Positions 15,501-30,700 of a stretch of DNA of 64,000 bases are shown piece after piece (the stretch's first letter is position 1; each line of letters begins with the position of its first letter). The stretch is from Avena insularis (taxonomy: Eukaryota > Streptophyta > Magnoliopsida > Poales > Poaceae), in contig CM042688.1 in assembly GCA_023614405.1 (NCBI GenBank), positions 443,476,028 to 443,540,027 of the forward strand. Direction: 5' to 3'. Below the pieces are notes generated by a model that was not told the DNA's origin, did no database searches, and saw only the letters and a list, made by a program, of their open reading frames with translations. A program made the position numbers and the translations under genes.

Positions 15501-18500
15501 GCATGTCTGTTCTTTTAATAAACCACATATGGATCCACCAGTGTTCATTGCATGTGTGTTTTTCACATACCACATATAGATCCACTAGTGTCATTGTATG
15601 TGTGTTCTTTTCATTAACCACATCTAGTGTCATTGCATGTGTCTTCTTTTCACAAATCACATATGGATCCACTAGAGTCATTGCATGTCTCTATTCTTTT
15701 CATTAACCACAACTAGTGTCATTGCATGTATGTTCTTTTCAAAGACCACATATGGATCCACCAGAGTTCTATGCATGTGTGTTCTTTTCACAAACCACAT
15801 GGATCCATCAGTCTCGTTGCATGTGTGTTCTTTTCATAAACCACAACTAGAGTCATTGCATGTGTGTTCTTTTCACAAACCACATATGGATCCACCAGTG
15901 ACATTGCATGTCTGTTTTTTCATTAACCACATCTAGAGTCATTTCATGTGTGTTCTTTTCACAAACCACATATGGATCCACCAGTGTCATTGCAATTGTG
16001 TCCTTTTCACGAACCACATATGGATCCACAAGTGTCATTGCATGTGTGTTCTTTTCATTAACGACATAAGGATCCCCTAGTGTCATTGCATGTGTTTTCT
16101 TTTCACTAACGAAAGCTAGAGTCATTGCATGTCTACTATTTTCAGAGACCACATATGGATCGACCAGTGTCATTTCATGTGTGTTCTTTTCACAAACCAC
16201 ATATGGATCCACAAGTGTCATTGTATGTGTGTTCTGTTCATTAACGACATATGGACCCCTGGTGTCATTGCATGTGTGTTCTTTTTAGAAACCACATATG
16301 GATCCACCAGTGTCATTGCATGTCCGTTCTTTTCATTAACCACATCTAGAGTCATTGCATGCATGTTCTTTTCACAAACCACATGGATCCACCAGTGTCA
16401 TTTCATGCATGCTCTTTTCATTAACCACATATGGATCCACCAGTGTTATTGTATGTGTGTTCTTTTCAATAACAACAGCTAGAGTCATTGCATGTCTGTT
16501 CTTTTCAGAAATCACATGGATCCACCAGTGTAATTGCATGCATGTTCTTCTCACAAACTACATATGGATCCACAGCTAGAGTTATTGCATGTCTGTTCTT
16601 ATGACAAACCACATATGGATCCACCAGAGTTTTAGAAAGTTTGTTCTTTTCATAAACCACATGAGCTTGTGTGTTCTTTTCATAGACCACATATGGATCC
16701 ATAGCTAGAGTTAGTGCATGTCAGTTTTTCTCACAAACCACATATGGCTCCACCAGAGTCAGTGAATGTCTGTTCTTTTCATGAAACACATATGGATCCA
16801 CCAGTGTCATTGCATCTGTTTTCTTGTCATACACCACATATGGATCCATAGCTAGATTCATTGCATGCTAGTTCTTTTCACAAACCAAACATGGATCCAC
16901 CAGTGTCATTGCATGTGTGTTCTTTTCATGAACCACAGCTAGAGTCATTGCATGTGTGTTCTTTTCACAAACTACATATGGATCCACTAGAGTCATTGCA
17001 TGTGTTCTTTTCATTAACCACATCTAGAGTCATTGGATGTGTGTTCTTTTCACAAACCACATATGGATCCACCACTGTCATTGAATGTGTGTTCTTCTCA
17101 CAACCACATATGGATCCACTAGAGTCAGTGAATGTCTTCTTCTCATAAACCACATATGGATCCACAGCTAGAGTCGTTGCATGTCTATTCTTCTCAGAAA
17201 CCACATATGGATCCGCCAGACTCAGTGAATGTATGTTCTTTTCATAAACCATACATGGATCCACCAATGTCATTGCATGTCTGTTCTTTTCAAGAACCAC
17301 AACTAGAGTCGGTGAATGTGTGTTCTTCTCACAAACCACATAGGGATCCACCAGAGTCATTCGATGTGCGTTCTTTTCATAAACCACATATTGATGCACT
17401 AGTGCCATTTCATGTGTGTTCTTTTCATGAACCACATATGGATCCACCACTATATTCATTGCATTTTTGTTCTTTTCACAAACCACAGATGGATCCATCA
17501 GTGTCATTGCATGTGTGTTCTTTTCATGAACCACTGCTAGAGTCATTGCATGTGTGTTCTTTTCACAAACTACAAATGGATCCACTAGAGTCATTGCACG
17601 TGTTCTTTTCATTAACCACATCTAGAGTCATTGGTTTTGTGTTCTTTTCACAAACCACATATGGATCCACCAGTGTCATTGAATGTGTGTTCCTCTCACA
17701 AACCACATATGGATCCACTAGAGTCAGTGAATGTCCGTTCTTCTCACAAACCTCATATGGATCCGCCAGACTCAGTGAATGTCTGTTCTTTTCATAAACC
17801 ATACTTGGATCCACCAATGTCATTGCATGTGTGTTCTTTTCAAGAATAACAACTAGAGTCGGTGAAATGTGTGTTCTTGTCACAAACCACATAGGGATCC
17901 ACCAGAGTCATTGGATGTCTGTTCTTTTCATAAACCACATATTGATCCACCAGTGTCATTTCATGTGTGTTCTTTTCACAAACCACATTGGATCCACCAG
18001 AGTCATTGCATGTATGTTCTTTAAACAGACCACACATGGATCCACCAGTGTCATTGCATGTGTGTTCTTATCAAGAACCACAACTACAGTTAGTGAATGT
18101 CTGTTCTTTTCATAGACCACATATGGATCCATAGCTAGAGTCAGTTCATGTGTGTTATTTTCACAAACCACATAAGGATCCACTAGAGTCATTGGATATG
18201 TGTTCTTTTCACAAACCACATATTGATCCACCAGTGTCATTGCATGTGTGTTCTTTTCACAAACCACATGAGCATGTGTGTTCTTCTCACAAACCACATA
18301 TGGATGAACCAGAGTTCATTGCATGTGCGTTCTTTTCATAAACCACATATGGATCCACCAGAGTCATTGCATGTCTCTTCTTTTCATTAACCACAATTAG
18401 TGTCATTGCATATTTGTTCATTACACAAACCACATGGATCCACCAGTGCCATTGCATGTGTGTTCTTTTCACAAACCACATATGGATCCACCAGTGTCAT

Positions 18501-21500
18501 TGCATATGTGTTCTTTTCACAAACCACATATGGATCCACCAGTGTCATTGCATGTGTGTTCTTTTCACAAACCACATATGGATCCACCGGTGTCATTGCA
18601 TGTGTGTTCTTTTCATGAACCACAACTAGAGTCAATGAATGTTTGTTCTTCTCACAAACCACATGGATCCACCAGAGTCATTGTATTGCCTATTATTTTC
18701 ACAAACCACAGTTATTGTAATTGCATGTTTGTTCTTTTCAAAAACCAAATAAATATCCACTAGAGTCATTGGATGTGTGTTCTTTTCACAAACCACAAAT
18801 TGATCCACCAGTGTCATTGCATGTGTGTTCTTTTCACAAACCACATGAGCATGTGTGTTCTTCTCACAAACCACATATGGATCCACCAGAGTTCATTGCA
18901 TGTGCGTTACTTTCACAAACCACATATGGATCCACCAGAGTCATTGCATGTCTGTTCTTTTCATTAACCACAACTAGTGTGATTGCATGTCTGTTCTTTT
19001 CACAAACCACATGGATCCAGCAGTGTCACTGGTTGTGTGTTCTTTTCATTAACCACAGCTAGAGTCATTGCATGTGTGTTCTTTTCACAAAGCACATATG
19101 GATCCACCAGTGTCATTGCATGTCTGTTCTTTTCATTAACCATAGCTAGAGTCATTGCATGTCTGTTCTTTTCACAAACCACATGGATCCACCAATGTCA
19201 TTTCATGCGTGTTCTTTTCATTAACCACATATGGATCCATCAGTGTTATTGCATGCCTGTTCTTCTCACAAACCACATATGGATCCACAACTAGAGCCAT
19301 TGAATGTCTGTTCTTCTGACAAACGACATATGGATCCACTAGAGTCAGTGAATGTCTGTTCTTTTCATAAACCACATGAGCATGTGTGTTCTTTTCATAG
19401 AACACATATTGATCCACAGCTAGAGTCATTGTATGTCTATTCTTTCCACAAACCACAAATGGAACCACCAGTTTCATTGAATGTGTGTTCTTTTCATGAA
19501 CCACAGCTAGAGTAATTGCATGTTTGTTGTTTTCACAAACCACATATGGATCCACCAGTTTCATTGAATGTGTGTTCTTTTCATTAACCAAAGCTAGAGT
19601 CTTTGGATGCATGTTCTTTTCACAAACCACATATGGATCCACCAGTGTCAGTGCATGTGTGTTATTCTCACAAACCACATATGGATCCACTAGAGTCATT
19701 GCATGTCTGTTCTTCTCACAAACCACATATGGATCCACCAGAGTCATTGAATGTATGTTCTTTTCATGAACCATATATATATCCACTAGTGTCATTGCAT
19801 GTGTTTTCTTGTCATACACCACATATGGATCCTCAGCTAGATTCATTGCATTTTTGTTCTTTTCACAAACCACAGATGGATCCACCAGTGTCATTGCATG
19901 TGTGTTCTTTTCATGAACCAATGCTAGAGTCATTGCATGTGTGTTCTTTTCACAAACTACATATGTATCCACTAGAGTCATTGCATGTGTTCTTTTCATT
20001 AACCACATCTAGAGTCATTGGATGTGTGTTCTTTTCACAAACCACATATGGATCCACTAGTGTCATTGAATGTGTGTTCTTCTCACAAACCACATATGGA
20101 TCCACTAGAGTCAGTGAATGTCCGTTCTTCTCACAAACCACATATGGATCCACAGCTAGAGTCATTGCATGTCTATTCTTCTCACAAACCACATATGGAT
20201 CCGCCAGACTCAGTGAATGTTTGTTCTTTTCATAAACCATAAATGGATCCACCAATGTCATTGCATGTGTGTTCTTTTCGAGAACAACAACTAGAGTCGG
20301 TGAATGTGTGTTCTTCTCACAAACCACATAGGGATCCACCAGAGTCATTGGATGTGTGTTCTTTTCATAAACCACATATTGATCCACCAGTGTCATTTCA
20401 TGTGTGTTCTTTTCACAAACCACATTGGATCCACCAGAGTCATTGCATGTATGTTCTTTAAACAGACCACACATGGATCCACCAGTGTCATTGCATGTGT
20501 GTGACTTTTCAAGAACCACAACTACAGTTAGTGAATGTCTGTTCTTTTCACAGACCACATACGGATCCATAGCTAGAGTCAGTTCATGTGTGTTATTTTC
20601 ACAAACCACATAAGGATCCACTAGATTCATTGGATATGTGTTCTTTTCACAAACCACATATTGATACACCAGTGTCATTGCATGTGTGTTCTTTTCACAA
20701 ACCACATGAGCATGTGTGTTCTTCTCACAAACCACATATGGATGCACCAGAGTTCATTGCATGTGCGTTCTTTTCACAAACCACATATGGATCCACCAGA
20801 GTCATTGCATGTCTCTTCTTTTCATTAACCACAATTAGTGTCATTGCATGTTTGTTCATTACACAAACCACATGGATCCAGCAGTGTCACTGGATGTGTG
20901 TTCTTTTCATTAACCACAGCTAGAGTCATCGCATGTGTGTTCTTTTTAGAAACCACATATGGATCCACCAGTGTCATTGCATGTCCGTTCTTTTCATTAA
21001 CCACATCTAGAGTCATTGCATGCATGTTCTTTTCACAAACCACATGGATCCACCAGTGTCATTTCATGCATGTTCTTTTCATTAACCACATATGGATCCA
21101 CCAGTGTTATTGTATGTGTGTTCTTTTCAATAACAACAGCTAGAGTCATTGCATGTCTGTTCTTTTTAGAAATCACATGGATCCACCAGTGTAATTGCAT
21201 GCATGTTCTTCTCACAAACTACATATGGATCCACAGCTAGAGTTATTGCATGTCTGTTCTTCTGACAAACCACATATGGATCCACCAGAGTTTTAGAAAG
21301 TTTGTTCTTTTCATAAACCACATGAGCTTGTGTGTTCTTTTCATAGACCACATATGGATCCATAGCTAGAGTTAGTGCATGTCAGTTTTTCTCACAAACC
21401 ACATATGGCTCCACCAGAGTCAGTGAATGTCTGTTCTTTTCATGAAACACATATGGATCCACCAGTGTCATTGCATCTGTTTTCTTCTCATACACCACAT

Positions 21501-24500
21501 ATGGATCTATAGCTAGATTCATTGCATGCCAGTTCTTTTCACAAACCAAACATGGATCCACCAGTGTCATTGCATGTGTGTTCTTTCATTGAACCACAGC
21601 TAGAGTCATTGCATGTGTGTTCTTTTCACAAACTACATATGGATCCACTAGAGTCATTGCATGTGTTCTTTTCATTAACCACATCTAGAGTCATTGGATG
21701 TGTGTTCTTTTCACAAACCACATATGGATCCACCACTGTCATTGAATGTGTGTTCTTCTCACAAACCACATATGGATCCACTAGAGTCAGTGAATGTCTT
21801 CTTCTCATAAACCACATATGGATCCACAGCTAGAGTCGTTGCATGTCTATTCTTCTCAGAAACCACATATGGATCCGCCAGACTCAGTGAATGTATGTTC
21901 TTTTCATAAACCATACATGGATCCACCAATGTCATTGCATGTTTGTTCTTTTCAAGAACCACAACTAGAGTCGGTGAATGTGTGTTCTTCTCACAAACCA
22001 CATAGGTATCCACCGGAGTCATTAGATGTGTGTTCTTTTCATAAACCACATATTGATGCACTAGTGCCATTTCATGTGTGTTCTTTTCACAAACCACATA
22101 TGGATCCACCAGAGTCATTGCATGTCTGTTCTTTTAATAGACCACACATGGATCCACCAGTGGCATTGCATGTGTGTTCTTTTCCAGAACCACAACTAGA
22201 GTCAGTGAATGTCTGTTCTTTTCTTAGTCCACATATGGATCCCCAGCTAGAGTCACTGCATGTGTGTTCTTTTCACAAACCACATATGGATCCACTAGAG
22301 TCATTGGATCTGTGTTCTTTTCACAAACCACATATTGGTCCACCAGTGTCATTGCATGTGTGTTCTTTTCACAAAACACATGACCATGTGTGTTCTTCTC
22401 ACAAACCACATATGGATCCACCAGAGTTCATTGCATGTCCGTTCTTTTAACAAACCACATATGGATCCACCAGTGTCATTTCATGTGTTCTTTTATTAAC
22501 CAAATAAGGATCCCCTAGTGTCATTGCATGTGTTTTCTTTTCATTAACCAAAGCTAGAGTCATTGCATGTCTACTATTTTCATAGACCACATATGGATCG
22601 ACTAGTTTCATTTCATGTGTGTTCTTTTCACAAACCACATATGGATCCACAAGTGTCATTGTATCTTTGTTCTGTTCATTAACCACATATGGACCCCTAG
22701 TGTCATTGCATGTGTGTTATTTTCATTAACCACAACTAGAGTCATTGCATGTGTGTTGTTTTCACAAACCACATATGGATCCACCAGTGTCATTGCATGT
22801 GTGTTCTTTTCACAAACCACATATGGATCCATCAATGTCATTGCATGTGTGTTCTTTTCATTAACCACATATGGATCCCCTAGTGTCATTGCATGTGTGT
22901 TCTTTTCAATAACCACAGCTAGAGTCATTGCATGTGTGTTCTTTTCACAAACCACATATGGATCCACTAGTGTCATTGCATGTCTGTTCTTTTCATTAAC
23001 CGCAGCTCAAGTCATTGGATGTCTGTTCTTTTCACAAACCACATGGATCCACCAGTGTCATTGCATGTGTGTTCTTTTAATAAACCACAACTAGAGTCAT
23101 TGCATGTGTATTCTATTCATTAAGCACAACTAGTGTCATTGCATGTCTGTTCTTTTTATAAACCACATATGGATCCACCAGTGTTCATTGCATGTGTGTT
23201 TTTCACAAACCACATATAGATCCACTAGTGTCATTGTATGTGTGTTCTTTTCATTAACCACATCTAGTGTCATTGCATGTGTCTTCTTTTCACAAATCAC
23301 ATATGGATCCACCAGAGTCATTGCATGTCTCTATTCTTTTCATTAACCACGACTAGTGTCATTGCATGTATGTTCTTTTCAAAGACCACATATGGATCCA
23401 CCAGAGTTCTATGCATGTGTGTTCTTTTCACAAACCACATGGATCCATCAGTCTCATTGCATGTGTGTTCTTTTCATAAACCACAACTAGATTCATTGCA
23501 TGTGTGTTCTTTTCACAAACCACATATGGATCCACCAGTGACATTGCATGTCTGTTTTTTCATTAACCACATCTAGAGTCATTTCATGTGTGTTCTTTTC
23601 ACAAACCACATATGGATCCACCAGTGTCATTGCAATTGTGTCCTTTTCACGAACCACATATGGATCCACAAGTGTCATTGCATGTGTGTTCTTTTCATTA
23701 ACCACATAAGGATCCCCTAGTGTCATTGCATGTGTTTTCTTTTCACTAACGAAAGCTAGAGTCATTGCATGTCTACTATTTTCATAGACCACATATGGAT
23801 CGACCAGTGTCATTTCATGTGTCTTCTTTTCACAAACCACATATGGATCCACAAGTGTCATTGTATGTGTGTACTGTTCATTAACGACATATGGACCCCT
23901 GGTGTCATTGCATGTGTGTTCTTTTTAGAAACCACATATGGATCCACCAGTGTCATTGCATGTCTTTTCTTTTCATTAACCACATCTAGAGTCATTGCAT
24001 GCATGTTCTTTTCACAAACCACATGGATCCACCAGTGTCATTTCATGCATGCTCTTTTCATTAACCACATATGGATCCACCAGTGTTATTGTATGTGTGT
24101 TCTTTTCAATAACAACAGCTAGAGTCATTGCATGTCTGTTCTTTTCAGAAATCACATGGATCCACCAGTGTAATTGCATGCATGTTCTTCTCACAAACTA
24201 CATATGGATCCACAGCTAGAGTTATTGCATGTCTGTTCTTATGAAAAACCACATATGGATCCACCAGAGTTTTAGAAAGTTTGTTCTTTTCATAAACCAC
24301 ATGATCTTGTGTGTTCTTTTCATAGACCACATATGGATCCATAGCTAGAGTTAGTGCATGTCAGTTTTTCTCACAAACCACATATGGCTCCACCAGAGTC
24401 AGTGAATGTCTGTTCTTTTCATGAAACACATATGGATCCACCAGTGTCATTGCATCTGTTTTCTTGTCATACACCACATATGGATCCATAGCTAGATTCA

Positions 24501-25040
24501 TTGCATGCCAGTTCTTTTCACAAACCAAACATGGATCCACCAGTGTCATTCCATGTGTGTTCTTTTCATGAACCACAGCTAGAGTCATTGCATGTGTGTT
24601 CTTTTCACAAACTACATATGGATCCACTAGAGTCATTGCATGTGTTCTTTTCATTAACCACATCTAGAGTCATTGGATGTGTGTTCTTTTCACAAACCAC
24701 ATATGGATCCACCACTGTCATTGAATGTGTGTTCTTCTCACAAACCACATATGGATCCACTAGAGTCAGTGAATTTCTTCTTCTCATAAACCACATATGG
24801 ATCCACAGCTAGAGTCGTTGCATGTCTATTCTTCTCAGAAACCACATATGGATCCGCCAGACTCAGTGAATGTATGTTCTTTTCATAAACCATACATGGA
24901 TCCACCAATGTCATTGCATGTCTGTTCTTTTCAAGAACCACAACTAGAGTCGGTGAATGTGTGTTCTTCTCACAAACCACATAGGGATCCACCAGAGTCA
25001 TTAGATGTGTGTTCTTTTCATAAACCACATATGGATCGAC
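9790..25040. repeat. Higher-order tandem duplication, 7,640 bp x 2
   Basis: About 9,790-17,430 is repeated as about 17,430-25,040. The offset is 7,640 bp at 10,510/18,150, 11,963/19,603, 13,882/21,522, 16,129/23,769 and 16,861/24,501, and 7,637 bp at 14,978/22,615. It is the largest duplication seen and contains most of the 2,387-bp repeat, so it happened later. Within each copy a 2,979-bp spaced duplication is also visible (13,302-14,440 against 16,281-17,418). The copies differ by scattered single-base changes and small indels. Confidence 0.85.
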
Positions 25041-27714
25041 TAGTGTCATTTCATGTGTGTTCTTTTCACAAACCACATATGGATCCACAAGTGTCATTGT
25101 ATCTTTGTTCTGTTCATTAACCACATATGGACCCCTAGTGTCATTGTATGTGTGTTCTGTTCATTAACGACATATGGACCCCTGGTGTCATTGCATGTGT
25201 GTTCTTTTTAGAAACCACATATGGATCCACCAGTGTCATTACATGTCTGTTCTTTTCATTAACCACATCTAGAGTCATTGCATGCATGTTCTTTTCACAA
25301 ACCACATGGATCCACCAGTGTCATTTCATGCATGCTCTTTTCATTAACCACATATGGATCCACCAGTGTTATTGTATGTGTGTTCTTTTCAATAACAACA
25401 GCTAGAGTCATTGCATGTCTGTTCTTTTCAGAAATCACATGGATCCACCAGTGTAATTGCATGCATGTTCTTCTCACAAACTACATATGGATCCACAGCT
25501 AGAGTTATTGCATGTCTGTTCTTATGACAAACCACATATGGATCCACCAGAGTTTTAGAAAGTTTGTTCTTTTCATAAACCACATGAGCTTGTGTGTTCT
25601 TTTCATAGACCACATATGGATCCATAGCTAGAGTTAGTGCATGTCAGTTTTTCTCACAAACCACATATGGCTCCACCAGAGTCAGTGAATGTCTGTTCTT
25701 TTCATGAAACACATATGGATCCACCAGTGTCATTGCATCTGTTTTCTTGTCATACACCACATATGGATCCATAGCTAGATTCATTGCATGCCAGTTCTTT
25801 TCACAAACCAAACATGGATCCACCAGTGTCATTGCATGTGTGTTCTTTTCATGAACCACAGCTAGAGTCATTGCATGTGTGTTCTTTTCACAAACTACAT
25901 ATGGATCCACTAGAGTCATTGCATGTGTTCTTTTCATTAACCACATCTAGAGTCATTGGATGTGTGTTCTTTTCACAAACCACATATGGATCCACCACTG
26001 TCATTGAATGTGTGTTCTTCTCACAAACCACATATGGATCCACTAGAGTCAGTGAATTTCTTCTTCTCATAAACCACATATGGATCCACAGCTAGAGTCG
26101 TTGCATGTCTATTCTTCTCAGAAACCACATATGGATCCGCCAGACTCAGTGAATGTATGTTCTTTTCATAAACCATACATGGATCCACCAATGTCATTGC
26201 ATGTCTGTTCTTTTCAAGAACCACAACTAGAGTCGGTGAATGTGTGTTCTTCTCACAAACCACATAGGGATCCACCAGAGTCATTAGATGTGTGTTCTTT
26301 TCATAAACCACATATGGATCGACTAGTGTCATTTCATGTGTGTTCTTTTCACAAACCACATATGGATCCACAAGTGTCATTGTATCTTTGTTCTGTTCAT
26401 TAACCACATATGGACCCCTAGTGTCATTGTATGTGTGTTCTGTTCATTAACGACATATGGACCCCTGGTGTCATTGCATGTGTGTTCTTTTTAGAAACCA
26501 CATATGGATCCACCAGTGTCATTACATGTCTGTTCTTTTCATTAACCACATCTAGAGTCATTGCATGCATGTTCTTTTCACAAACCACATGGATCCACCA
26601 GTGTCATTTCATGCATGCTCTTTTCATTAACCACATATGGATCCACCAGTGTTATTGTATGTGTGTTCTTTTCAATAACAACAGCTAGAGTCATTGCATG
26701 TCTGTTCTTTTCAGAAATCACATGGATCCACCAGTGTAATTGCATGCATGTTCTTCTCACAAACTACATATGGATCCACAGCTAGAGTTATTGCATGTCT
26801 GTTCTTATGACAAACCACATATGGATCCACCAGAGTTTTAGAAAGTTTGTTCTTTTCATAAACCACATGAGCTTGTGTGTTCTTTTCATAGACCACATAT
26901 GGATCCATAGCTAGAGTTAGTGCATGTCAGTTTTTCTCACAAACCACATATGGCTCCACCAGAGTCAGTGAATGTCTGTTCTTTTCATGAAACACATATG
27001 GATCCACCAGTGTCATTGCATCTGTTTTCTTGTCATACACCACATATGGATCCATAGCTAGATTCATTGCATGCCAGTTCTTTTCACAAACCAAACATGG
27101 ATCCACCAGTGTCATTGCATGTGTGTTCTTTTCATGAACCACAGCTAGAGTCATTGCATGTGTGTTCTTTTCACAAACTACATATGGATCCACTAGAGTC
27201 ATTGCATGTGTTCTTTTCATTAACCACATCTAGAGTCATTGGATGTGTGTTCTTTTCACAAACAACATATGGATCCACCACTGTCATTGAATGTGTGTTC
27301 TTCTCACAAACCACATATGGATCCACTAGAGTCAGTGAATTTCTTCTTCTCATAAACCACATATGGATCCACAGCTAGAGTCGTTGCATGTCTATTCTTC
27401 TCAGAAACCACATATGGATCCGCCAGACTCAGTGAATGTATGTTCTTTTCATAAACCATACATGGATCCACCAATGTCATTGCATGTCTGTTCTTTTCAA
27501 GAACCACAACTAGAGTCGGTGAATGTGTGTTCTTCTCACAAACCACATAGGGATCCACCAGAGTCATTAGATGTGTGTTCTTTTCATAAACCACATATGG
27601 ATCGACTAGTGTCATTTCATGTGTGTTCTTTTCACAAACCACATATGGATCCACAAGTGTCATTGTATCTTTGTTCTGTTCATTAACCACATATGGACCC
27701 CTAGTGTCATTGCA
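23866..27714. repeat. Higher-order tandem repeat, 1,283 bp x 3
   Basis: Three consecutive copies start near 23,866, 25,149 and 26,432. Landmarks recur at 23,995/25,278/26,561 and 24,501/25,784/27,067, exactly 1,283 bp apart. Copies two and three are almost identical; one visible difference is an AAACAACAT for AAACCACAT change near 27,263. This is the least diverged and therefore probably the youngest amplification in the array, apparently by unequal exchange. Confidence 0.88.
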
Positions 27715-30700
27715 TGTGTGTTATTTTCATTAACCACAACTAGAGTCATTGCATGTGTGTTGTTTTCACAAACCACATATGGATCCACCAGTGTCATTGC
27801 ATGTGTGTTCTTTTCACAAACCACATATGGATCCATCAATGTCATTGCATGTGTGTTCTTTTCATTAACCACATATGGATCCCCTAGTGTCATTGCATGT
27901 GTGTTCTTTTCAATAACCACAGCTAGAGTCATTGCATGTGTGTTCTTTTCACAAACCACATATGGATCCACTAGTGTCATTGCATGTCTGTTCTTTTCAT
28001 TAACCGCAGCTCAAGTCATTGGATGTCTGTTCTTTTCACAAACCACATGGATCCACCAGTGTCATTGGATGTGTGTTCTTTTAATAAACCACAACTAGAG
28101 TCATTGCATGTGTATTCTATTCATTAAGCACAACTAGTGTCATTGCATGTCTGTTCTTTTAATAAACCACATATGGATCCACCAGTGTTCATTGCATGTG
28201 TGTTTTTCACAAACCACATATAGATCCACTAGTGTCATTGTATGTGTGTTCTTTTCATTAACCACATCTAGTGTCATTGCATGTGTCTTCTTTTCACAAA
28301 TCACATATGGATCCACCAGAGTCATTGCATGTCTCTATTCTTTTCATTAACCACAACTAGTGTCATTGCATGTATGTTCTTTTCAAAGACCACATATGGA
28401 TCCACCAGAGTTCTATGCATGTGTGTTCTTTTCACAAACCACATGGATCCATCAGTCTCATTGCACGTGTGTTCTTTTCATAAACCACAACTAGAGTCAT
28501 TGCATGTGTGTTCTTTTCACAAACCACATATGGATCCACTAGTGACATTGCATGTCTGTTTTTTCATTAACCACATCTGGAGTCATTTCATGTGTGTTCT
28601 TTTCACAAACCACATATGGATCCACCAGTGTCATTGCAATTGTGTCCTTTTCACGAACCACATATGGATCCACAAGTGTCATTGCATGTGTGTTCTTTTC
28701 ATTAACCACATAAGGATCCCCTAGTGTCATTGCATGTGTTTTCTTTTCACTAATGAAAGCTAGAGTCATTGCATGTCTACTATTTTCATAGACCACATAT
28801 GGATCGACCAGTGTCATTTCATGTGTGTTCTTTTCACAAACCACATATGGATCCACAAGTGTCATTGTATGTGTGTTCTGTTCATTAACGACATATGGAC
28901 CCCTGGTGTCATTGCATGTGTGTTCTTTTTAGAAACCACATATGGATCCACCAGTGTCATTGCATGTCTTTTCTTTTCATTAACCACATCTAGAGTCATT
29001 GCATGCATGTTCTTTTCACAAACCACATGGATCCACCAGTGTCATTTCATGCATGCTCTTTTCATTAACCACATATGGATCCACCAGTGTTATTGTATGT
29101 GTGTTCTTTTCAATAACAACAGCTAGAGTCATTGCATGTCTGTTCTTTTCAGAAATCACATGGATCCACCAGTGTAATTGCATGCATGTTCTTCTCACAA
29201 ACTACATATGGATCCACAGCTAGAGTTATTGCATGTCTGTTCTTATGAAAAACCACATATGGATCCACCAGAGTTTTAGAAAGTTTGTTCTTTTCATAAA
29301 CCACATGAGCTTGTGTGTTCTTTTCATAGACCACATATGGATCCATAGCTAGAGTTAGTGCATGTCAGTTTTTCTCACAAACCACATATGGCTCCACCAG
29401 AGTCAGTGAATGTATGTTCTTTTCATGAAACACATATGGATCCACCAGTGTCATTGCATCTGTTTTCTTGTCATACACCACATATGGATCCATAGCTAGA
29501 TTCATTGCATGTCAGTTCTTTTCACAAACCAAACATGGATCCACCAGTGTCATTGCATGTGTGTTCTTTCATGAACCACAGCTAGAGTCATTGCATGTGT
29601 GTTCTTTTCACAAACTACATATGGATCCACTAGAGTCATTGCATGTGTTCTTTTCATTAACCACATCTAGAGTCATTGGATGTATGTTCTTTTCACAAAC
29701 CACATATGGATCCACCACTGTCATTGAATGTGTGTTCTTCTCACAAACCACATATGGATCCACTAGAGTCAGTGAATGTCTTCTTCTCATAAACCACATA
29801 TGGATCCACAGCTAGTGTCGTTGCATGTCTATTCTTCTCAGAAACCACATATGGATCCGCCAGACTCAGTGAATGTATGTTCTTTTCATAAACCATACAT
29901 GGATCCACCAATGTCATTGCATGTCTGTTCTTTTCAAGAACCACAACTAGAGTCGGTGAATGTGTGTTCTTCTCACAAACCACATAGGGATCCACCAGAG
30001 TCATTGGATGTGTGTTCTTTTCATAAACCACATATTGATGCACTAGTGCCATTTCATGTGTGTTCTTTTCACAAACCACATATGGATCCACCAGAGTCAT
30101 TGCATGTCTGTTCTTTTAATAGACCACACATGGATCCACCAGTGTAATTGCATGTGTGTTCTTTTCCAGAACCACAACTAGAGTCAGTGAATGTCTGTTC
30201 TTTTCTTAGTCCACATATGGATCCCCAGCTAGAGTCACTGCATGTGTGTTCTTTTCACAAACCACATAAGGATCCACTAGAGTCATTGGATGTGTGTTCT
30301 TTTCACAAACCACATATTGGTCCACCAGTGTCATTGCATGTGTGTTCTTTTCACAAACCACATGACCATGTGTGTTCTTCTCACAAACCACATATGGATC
30401 CACCAGAGTTCATTGCATGTCCGTTCTTTTAACAAACCACATATGGATCCACCAGTGTCATTTCATGTGTGTTCTTTTTATTAACCAAATAAGGATCCCC
30501 TAGTGTCATTGCATGTGTTTTCTTTTCATTAACCAAAGCTAGAGTCATTACATGTCTACTATTTTCATAGACCACATATGGATCGACTAGTGTCATTTCA
30601 TGTGTGTTCTTTTCACAAACCACATATGGATCCACAAGTGTCATTGTATCTTTGTTCTGTTCATTAACCACATATGGACCCCTAGTGTCATTGCATGTGT

